The notes under the pieces were generated by a model. That model had not been told where the DNA came from. It was given only the letters and a program-made list of their open reading frames with translations, and did not search any database. This document shows, one piece after another, positions 58,239 through 64,000 of a stretch of DNA of 64,000 nucleotides (positions are counted from its first letter, which is position 1; the number at the start of each line of letters is the position of its first letter). A program made the translations under genes and the position numbers. The stretch is from Legionella shakespearei DSM 23087. GTDB taxonomy: Bacteria > Pseudomonadota > Gammaproteobacteria > Legionellales > Legionellaceae. The stretch is taken from positions 175,321 to 239,320 of the forward strand of contig NZ_KB892381.1 of assembly GCF_000373765.1 (NCBI RefSeq), in the 5' to 3' direction.

Positions 58239-58350
58239 TCACGAAGCCTTTGCACCATGCCAAGGCTTCGAGACAGCGCTACGCGCTTCCTCAGCCCGAA
58301 CGGCATCGAAGTAACGACTGGATAAATCAATCTTCTTATTCCGAACTCAC
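58239..58350. repeat. right half of family D element
   Basis: CACGAAGCCT, CACCATGCCAAGGCTTCGAG and CCTCAGCCCGAACGGCATCG match 11988-12056 of the clpX-lon element; the complementary left arm is absent. Confidence 0.8.
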
Positions 58351-58367
58351 GTTAATTCAAGTACTAA

Positions 58368-58447
58368 TTCCTCCGTCTCTCGGCTTGTCCGCGGTATCCA
58401 GCGATATCACTCCGAGTTTAGATCCTGCGGACAAGCCCCAAGACGGC
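58368..58447. repeat. degenerate family C palindrome
   Basis: CGGCTTGTCCGCGGTATCCA on the left with CTGCGGACAAGCCCCAAGAC on the right; several mismatches and a shortened right arm show decay. Confidence 0.7.
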
Positions 58448-58464
58448 AATCCTCTCCCAAATCT

Positions 58465-58567
58465 ACGTCGTCCTGAGCGCGTCTTTTTGCGCGAAGGATC
58501 TCCATGTACTGGCACCGTGCCGATTTCGGGAGATCCTTCGCGCAAAAAGACGCGCTCAGGACGACGT
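58465..58567. repeat. family F palindrome
   Basis: ACGTCGTCCTGAGCGCGTCT to its complement, loop with GGCACCGTGCC. Last of six repeats packed into the 945-bp gap 57748-58692 between the GNAT gene and msbA. The final ~100 bp before msbA are AT-rich and presumably hold its promoter. Confidence 0.9.
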
Positions 58568-58692
58568 GGATCTTGGGGGCGACATCGAATCATTGCATAA
58601 AGAATAATTGAATAAAAGGGTAAAACTTGGCACTTTATGTGAATAAGAGTTACAATCAGAGCCATTTGCTTACTTGAGAGCTGCGATAATTA

Positions 58693-60459
58693 ATGAAAAA
58701 CCATACCATGGTTAAAACCAGTGTTTTATACAAACGCTTGTTTACTTATGTGAAACCCTTCTGGCCTATACTGCTGTTAGGAATTTTTGCCAACATCTGT
58801 TATTCGGCTATAGATGCCGGATTTACCTACATGACCAAAATTTTTATGGATAAAGGGTTTATCAATATTGATTTGGACTTTGTGAAAAAAATTCCTCTCA
58901 TTGTTTTAATAGGTATTACCTTGAGAGGCTTAATCAGTTCACTAGGCAGTTACTGCATGACCTGGGTTGCCCGCTCCGTAGTAAAAGTGCTAAGGCAAAG
59001 GGTATTCGCGCATATCATTCGTCTTCCCGCTGATTTTTATGATGAAGCAACTTCCGGACAAATGCTGTCAAAAATTCTTTATGATGTAGAGCAGGTGGCT
59101 CAGGTGAGTGCTGATGCTTTAACTGATTTTGTCCAGAACGTCTGCCTGGTTATCGGGCTTTTAACCGTGATGATGGTTATTTGCTGGCAATTGTCGCTGA
59201 TGTTTTTATTAACCGTCCCTTTTGTTGGCATTATAGTAAACTACACCAATAAACGGGTCAGACGCATCAGCCATAAAGTACAGATGACTATGGGTGAAGT
59301 TACTGAAATCGCAAGTGAGGCGATTGAAGGTTATAAAGTAGTACGCATTTTTGGTGGTGAACGCTACGAAACAGGTAAATTTAATCAGGCAACCGAGAAT
59401 TCACGCCACAATGATATGAAGGTAGCAGTGAGCAAAGCACTGAATGTTTCTGGTGTACAATTTGTCATTGCCCTGGGTATTGCGATGATTATTTTCGCTG
59501 CTATTCAGTTATCCACGGTCATTACGGTCAGCGCAGGCTCTTTTCTGGCAATCATTGCTGCCATGCTGCAATTAATTAAGCCTATGAAAACATTAACTAC
59601 TTTGAATGCTACCATTCAGAGAGGGCTTGCCGGGGCTGAAAGTGTCTTTAATCTTCTTGATATGCCTATAGAGAACGATTCCGGTATGGTGCTGGAACAA
59701 AAAGCGAAAGGTAAAATTGAATTTAACCATGTTTCTTATGGATACAGACAGAGTGCCCATGTTCTGCATGATGTCAGTTTTACCATAGAAGCGGGAACCT
59801 CCGTTGCTCTGGTCGGACATTCCGGGAGTGGTAAAACCACCATTGCCAGCTTATTACCGCGTTTTTATGATGTATCGCAGGGAGCCATTTCCCTGGATGG
59901 CGTTTCAATCAATGAAATAAATTTATCAAGCCTGCGCCAGCAATTGGCTCTGGTGAGTCAAAACGTGACCTTGTTTAATGATACTTTGGCAAATAATATT
60001 GCTTATGGTACTTCTCATTTTACCCGTGAACAGATTGTTCATGCTGCAAAACTGGCATACGCCGATGAGTTCATTTCCTTATTACCCAATGGTTATGACA
60101 CACGCGTGGGTGAAAACGGTATTTTACTGTCGGGAGGACAAAGGCAGCGCATCGCCATTGCCCGCGCCATTTTGAAAGACGCTCCCATACTCATTCTTGA
60201 TGAAGCCACTTCAGCACTGGATTCCGAGTCGGAGCGATACATTCAGGCTGCTTTGGAACAGGTGATGAAAAATAGAACCACACTGGTGATTGCCCATCGC
60301 TTATCCACTATAAAAAATGCGGATAAAATTGTGGTCATGCAACAGGGGCGTATTGTTGAAGAGGGTTCGCATCTGGAATTGCTGCATTTAAATGGCCATT
60401 ACGCTCAGTTATATAAAGTGCAACAATCCGGCATGATTCTAGAGGAAGCAATTGCTTAA
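58693..60459 (+). CDS. msbA: lipid A export ATP-binding/permease protein MsbA
   Basis: Homodimeric ABC exporter that flips core-lipid A across the inner membrane. Six helices in residues ~20-310, then the nucleotide-binding domain: Walker A G-H-S-G-S-G-K-T, signature L-L-S-G-G-Q-R-Q-R, Walker [13 protein letters not shown], and A-H-R-L-S-T. 588 aa (E. coli 582). The TAA overlaps the lpxK ATG (TAATG); the msbA-lpxK pairing supports the call over other exporters. Confidence 0.95.
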   Translation: MKNHTMVKTSVLYKRLFTYVKPFWPILLLGIFANICYSAIDAGFTYMTKIFMDKGFINIDLDFVKKIPLIVLIGITLRGLISSLGSYCMTWVARSVVKVLRQRVFAHIIRLPADFYDEATSGQMLSKILYDVEQVAQVSADALTDFVQNVCLVIGLLTVMMVICWQLSLMFLLTVPFVGIIVNYTNKRVRRISHKVQMTMGEVTEIASEAIEGYKVVRIFGGERYETGKFNQATENSRHNDMKVAVSKALNVSGVQFVIALGIAMIIFAAIQLSTVITVSAGSFLAIIAAMLQLIKPMKTLTTLNATIQRGLAGAESVFNLLDMPIENDSGMVLEQKAKGKIEFNHVSYGYRQSAHVLHDVSFTIEAGTSVALVGHSGSGKTTIASLLPRFYDVSQGAISLDGVSINEINLSSLRQQLALVSQNVTLFNDTLANNIAYGTSHFTREQIVHAAKLAYADEFISLLPNGYDTRVGENGILLSGGQRQRIAIARAILKDAPILILDEATSALDSESERYIQAALEQVMKNRTTLVIAHRLSTIKNADKIVVMQQGRIVEEGSHLELLHLNGHYAQLYKVQQSGMILEEAIA

Positions 60460-61430
60460 TGTCCTTTGTCATTGATAAATTATGGTATGGCAAGCATCCA
60501 TTACAATGGACTCTGCTGCCATTTTCCTGGTGTTACAGTGCTGTGGTGCGAACCAGACGATGGTATTTGCAACGCTATTGCCAATCGCATTATGAGGTGC
60601 CCATTATTGTTGTGGGCAATATAACCGTAGGTGGGGTAGGGAAGACGCCTCTGGTGATTGAAATTGCTAAAAAAGCACAACAAAAAGGTTTACGTGTGGG
60701 AATAGTCAGCCGGGGCTATGGTGCCAAAGTCCGCAATTTTCCTTATGAAGTGCAGCCAGATGATTCTACAGAACAGGTTGGCGATGAACCTTTATTAATC
60801 GCACATAAAACGGGCTGCCCTGTCGTCATTGCTCCCCAACGAACTCAGGCCATTCAATTTCTTCTGGAAAAGCATTCTCCGCAGATTATTATCAGTGATG
60901 ATGGTTTACAGCATTATAAAATGGGACGTGCCGTAGAAATAGCTGTAATTGATGGTACCAGAGGCTTGGGCAATGGTTTTTGCTTGCCTGCAGGACCCTT
61001 GAGAGAGCCTGATGCACGCTTAAAGCAGGTTGATTTTCTTGTGGTTAATGAAGGCAGCTGGATAAATGCTTTTGAGATGAATTTAAAGCCTGGTAAACCG
61101 GTTCAACAGCTTTCACGAGAAGAAGCAGAGCCTGATTTATTGCAGGGCGACATTGCTGCTGTAGCAGCCATTGGAAATCCACAACGTTTTTATTCCACTT
61201 TGAGTCAATTAGGGATAGAATTCACGCCATATTCTTATCCTGATCACTACCAGTTTCAATCCGGAGATTTTGATTATTCAGAATCCCTTATTATTATGAC
61301 GGAAAAGGATGCCGTAAAATGCCGTTCTTTTATGAATGAAAAAATGTATTATTTACCTGTAGAAGCCAGGTTGAACGATGCGTTTTGGGACGCATTATGG
61401 TCACATAAACATTTACAAGGTTATTGCTGA
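60459..61430 (+). CDS. lpxK: tetraacyldisaccharide 4'-kinase
   Basis: Phosphorylates the lipid A precursor at the 4' position, at the inner face of the inner membrane. [14 protein letters not shown] is the family's P-loop; S-R-G-Y-G and I-S-D-D-G-L-Q-H-Y follow. 323 aa (E. coli 328). Coupled to msbA. Confidence 0.96.
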   Translation: MSFVIDKLWYGKHPLQWTLLPFSWCYSAVVRTRRWYLQRYCQSHYEVPIIVVGNITVGGVGKTPLVIEIAKKAQQKGLRVGIVSRGYGAKVRNFPYEVQPDDSTEQVGDEPLLIAHKTGCPVVIAPQRTQAIQFLLEKHSPQIIISDDGLQHYKMGRAVEIAVIDGTRGLGNGFCLPAGPLREPDARLKQVDFLVVNEGSWINAFEMNLKPGKPVQQLSREEAEPDLLQGDIAAVAAIGNPQRFYSTLSQLGIEFTPYSYPDHYQFQSGDFDYSESLIIMTEKDAVKCRSFMNEKMYYLPVEARLNDAFWDALWSHKHLQGYC

Positions 61431-61431
61431 T

Positions 61432-62379
61432 ATGATACCAAAACGAATTCGGTCCGTTTTACTCTCAATTATTGTGTCTGTCAGTGCGACGGTGTACGCA
61501 GCTGATGGCGAAGAAGTCATCGAGGCTCTGCAACCGGTAGAACCTTTAGTTGGGAGCTGGGCTTTTTCTGGTATGGTGACTAATGAAAGCGGTGACCGCT
61601 ATGGTTATTTTTTTCAAATGCAAAGACAAGGTTCGGACTTTCATGCAAAAACCGCTCTTATTGACGGACAGACAAACACGCTGATTTTCTTTTACGAAAG
61701 TGATGAGAAAATAGAAAAATCCACCCAACTCAATTGGCATGTGGGACATTCTTTTATACGTTATAACCCTATCAATGACAGTTGGATTTTTGGGGTAAAA
61801 ACAGACGATGAGAAAGGCTTTAACTTTAAAGTAGACATGCTAAAGCAGGCCGAAGACAAGCAAACTCTGGTATTAAGGCCTGGAGTGGAATTACAGGCAT
61901 TACAGACCAGCAGGTTGAATGGGCATGTGCAAACCGGCAGCGATTCCAAAGAGCAATTTGTAACCGGTAATAACGCCTGGTTTGGCAAAGTATGGTTTAG
62001 CAAGGAACAAGCTTCTTCTCATGACATTAGTACCACGTTTTGCAGATTGAACAATGATAATGGCTTTTATTCAGCCAATCTTAAAGAGGCTGATGCCACG
62101 AGTGCTGCTGTAGCTGGATGGCGAGATGCCACTGGAAATAAAGTGAAAATGTCACAATTTATTTCTATGAAGTCGCTGGATAATAACCAATGTGTACTCA
62201 GTCTGGCTTTGCCCAAATTAAATTTAAAAGTACGGAATACTTTGACGTCTGATCAAACTGCTCCTCTGTCTGTTGCTGGTTTTTCTAACGATCAGCATAA
62301 AGGCTTTTGTTTTATCACCAATCAATCCTTCGCTCAGATTAAAGAATCTGCCCTGACAGTAGTTTCTGCAACAGCTTAA
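61432..62379 (+). CDS. periplasmic protein of unknown function, possibly AttH/lipocalin-like
   Basis: 315 residues from the ATG at 61432, one base after the lpxK stop. Signal peptide (residues 1-24, ...TVYAADG). The mature part is beta-rich with aromatic patterns such as L-V-G-S-W-A-F-S-G and G-D-R-Y-G-Y-F-F-Q, which loosely recall AttH/CrtC-type double-lipocalin proteins; the match is too weak to name. The coupling to msbA-lpxK hints at an envelope role, by position only. Confidence 0.72.
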   Translation: MIPKRIRSVLLSIIVSVSATVYAADGEEVIEALQPVEPLVGSWAFSGMVTNESGDRYGYFFQMQRQGSDFHAKTALIDGQTNTLIFFYESDEKIEKSTQLNWHVGHSFIRYNPINDSWIFGVKTDDEKGFNFKVDMLKQAEDKQTLVLRPGVELQALQTSRLNGHVQTGSDSKEQFVTGNNAWFGKVWFSKEQASSHDISTTFCRLNNDNGFYSANLKEADATSAAVAGWRDATGNKVKMSQFISMKSLDNNQCVLSLALPKLNLKVRNTLTSDQTAPLSVAGFSNDQHKGFCFITNQSFAQIKESALTVVSATA

Positions 62380-62383
62380 CCTT

Positions 62384-62547
62384 TCCCGTATTACGCTGCG
62401 CTAATACGAAATCTGAATCCTGGCAGGGTGCTATTTACGGAAGCACGTCGTCCTGAGCGCGTCTTTTTGCGCGAAGGATCTCCCGAAGACGGCATGGTGC
62501 CAATATTTGGAGATCCTTCACGCAAAAAGACGCGCTCAGGACGACGT
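62384..62547. repeat. family F palindrome (62444-62547) after a degenerate family B half
   Basis: CCCGTATTACGCTGCGCTAA (62386-62405) looks like an eroded family B half. CACGTCGTCCTGAGCGCGTC from 62444 with its complement ending at 62547 is an intact family F copy. It separates the convergent periplasmic-protein and MFS genes. Confidence 0.87.
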
Positions 62548-62578
62548 AGTTATTATGGGATCGAAGCCTCTGATCCTC

Positions 62579-63802
62579 CTATTGCGATTTTTCAGGAAGA
62601 AAATGAGCTAATAAACTGGCTAAAACCAGAGAGAAGGGAATGATGAGCAGTGCAAATTGGTAATCACCGAGAGTATGCTGGCCCGGACTTGCATTGGACA
62701 TATCCAGTATATAGCCGACCAAAGGTTGTAATAAGGGGGCAGACAGCATAGCCAAAGTATTGGTAAACCCGGTACAAGTGGATAAAGATTCTGCCGGAGC
62801 CAGCTCATTGGCAATAGAAAAGGCGAGCATGTACGCTCCGCAACATAGTCCTATAGCGAACAGTAAAAAACCCATTAAAGCCATACTTTTGGTCGGTAAG
62901 AATAAAGTGATAAGCACCAACACTGTGGTGGACAGACAGGAGGCATGAATAAGCGGCTTGCGTTTGGAAAGACGTATCGATATTTGCCCCAAAACAGGGC
63001 AGCTTACTCCTGCACCCAAGAGTATCATTGAGGTGAGTATGCTTGCTGCTTCAATACCACAATTGAGTTTTAGTTGCAAAAAGGGCACCGCCCACATGGC
63101 ACCAAAAACGGTGATGACAGAAAATTCGAGGCAGACGAACAGGCCGTTAATCCAGGCCAGTTTGTTTTTTATAATTGCCAATAATTGTTGTTTGTAATGG
63201 TGATTAGTGCTGCGCTCTGGCCTACTGTCGGGGATAAAATTCCAGCATAAAAAGGCAATGAGGAGGCCAATAAACCCGGCTCCGCCAATAAAATAGCGCC
63301 AACCAAAAGAGCTGATGAATGAGCCCATGCCGATCATGCCAAATACGGTTATTGTGAAGCCCAGCGTTTCTGAAGCTCCGATCATAAAAGCATATTGTCT
63401 TAAGGGATAGTGTTCACGCAGTAAGTGAGATAACCCCACAAAAGCAAAGGCTGAACCGGCACCAATAACTAATCGGCCTAAGAAAAGCAGGGGCAGGGTG
63501 GGTGCTGTAGCAAAAATGAAACAGCCCAAAGCACACAATGCGGCATTCCCATACAGAAGTGTTCGTGTGTTATAGCGATCAAAAAGCATACCTACTGGTA
63601 TTTGCAGGGTGGTGTACACATAGTAAAACGAACTGCTGAGCAAGCCTGCGGTAAGGGCAGAAAGATTTTGCTCGTGCATGATTGCACCCACAACTATTCC
63701 TGATGAGAGTTGTAAAAAAAACTGGAACAATAAAAAAAATACGCCTATTAGCCAGATGATGGTTTTTGTTGTAGTGTGCTGTGTCAACGTTATTCGCTTC
63801 AT
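62579..63802 (-). CDS. MFS transporter
   Basis: 407 residues with about twelve hydrophobic helices; the loop 2-3 motif is G-M-L-F-D-R-Y-N-T-R (MFS motif A variant). Inner membrane; substrate not known. Legionella carries many MFS nutrient importers (Pht family), and this could be one. Start at ATG 63802 without a strong ribosome site. It converges on the periplasmic-protein gene. Confidence 0.88.
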   Translation of the reverse strand: MKRITLTQHTTTKTIIWLIGVFFLLFQFFLQLSSGIVVGAIMHEQNLSALTAGLLSSSFYYVYTTLQIPVGMLFDRYNTRTLLYGNAALCALGCFIFATAPTLPLLFLGRLVIGAGSAFAFVGLSHLLREHYPLRQYAFMIGASETLGFTITVFGMIGMGSFISSFGWRYFIGGAGFIGLLIAFLCWNFIPDSRPERSTNHHYKQQLLAIIKNKLAWINGLFVCLEFSVITVFGAMWAVPFLQLKLNCGIEAASILTSMILLGAGVSCPVLGQISIRLSKRKPLIHASCLSTTVLVLITLFLPTKSMALMGFLLFAIGLCCGAYMLAFSIANELAPAESLSTCTGFTNTLAMLSAPLLQPLVGYILDMSNASPGQHTLGDYQFALLIIPFSLVLASLLAHFLPEKSQ

Positions 63803-63928
63803 TTAAAGAAACAGAATATATAGGATAGGCGAGTGAGTGTAAATTTTTTTATTTATTCCTAGGCGAAAAAATAAAAAACTGTAAGGTCGGGGGGCTTGCT
63901 TCTTGCTCGAACAGCCGTATCCCGTTGC

Positions 63929-63972
63929 GTAGCCCTGTCTGCTCGCAGCCGGAGGTGAGCAGACCGGGCTAC
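63929..63972. repeat. degenerate family A REP pair
   Basis: GTAGCCCTGTCTGCTCGCAG then GAGCAGACCGGGCTAC; the two halves are fused with the spacer and inner stem bases lost. Confidence 0.7.
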
Positions 63973-64000
63973 GGTCGTTTCCAGGTTTAGTGCGCTAAAA

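Noticed and set aside
58223-58665. Open frames on both strands reading R-R-P-E-R-V-F-L-R-E-G-S-P
   Set aside because: These are translations of the family F palindrome; the same peptide appears at every copy (also 22766-23083 and 62428-62643) and on both strands, so they are not genes.

Overview
This window looks like core chromosome of a gammaproteobacterium in the order Legionellales, most probably a Legionella species other than L. pneumophila. The reasons are an IcmD/DotP-like protein (a type IVB secretion component family), a Com1/DsbA2-like disulfide protein, a leucine-degradation cluster joined to acetoacetyl-CoA synthetase, several orphan genes that resemble Dot/Icm effector candidates, and moderate to low GC content. 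The species is an inference; no 16S rRNA gene lies in the window.

Layout. 1-3.6 kb: end of lepA, then lepB, a DUF4845 gene and rnc. 3.8-7.6 kb: an ABC-F ATPase, a solitary tyrosine recombinase and an IcmD-like gene. 7.8-17.2 kb: tRNA-Pro-Arg-His-Leu, then the protein quality-control block tig, clpP, clpX, lon, hupB, tRNA-Val, tRNA-Asp, ppiD. 17.2-23 kb: an orphan gene between two ~345-bp direct repeats, then fabI-udk and a PafA-like phosphatase. 23.3-31.5 kb: orphan genes, rhodanese, DMT exporter, gshA-gshB, mlaA, dtd and a proline-iminopeptidase homologue lacking its nucleophile. 31.7-39.6 kb: uvrD, dsbA2/com1, glyQ-glyS-gmhB-rsmJ and a 55-residue PA3496-type gene. 40-44.1 kb: a coiled-coil effector-like gene and metN-metI-metQ. 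44.7-55 kb: the leucine/isovalerate operon liuA, thiolase, liuB, liuC, liuD, mvaB, aacS. 55.2-63.8 kb: methyltransferase, pyrD, GNAT, msbA-lpxK, a periplasmic orphan and an MFS transporter.

How the genes work together. The liu operon takes isovaleryl-CoA to acetyl-CoA and acetoacetate; AacS and the thiolase then recover acetoacetate as acetyl-CoA, which suits an amino-acid-feeding intracellular bacterium. gshA-gshB make glutathione. metNIQ imports methionine. msbA-lpxK and mlaA serve lipid A and outer-membrane lipid handling. tig, clpXP, lon, ppiD and dsbA2 serve protein folding and turnover.

The most striking feature is the intergenic DNA. About thirty palindromic elements in at least eight sequence families fill most of the long gaps. 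Three families start with GTAG and end with its complement CTAC, and occur as inverted pairs, the architecture of REP/REPIN elements mobilised by RAYT-type Y1 transposases. No RAYT gene is in the window. Several elements are nested in one another, one encodes the C-terminus of RsmJ, and one is part of a tandem duplication that copied the 3' end of a GNAT gene.
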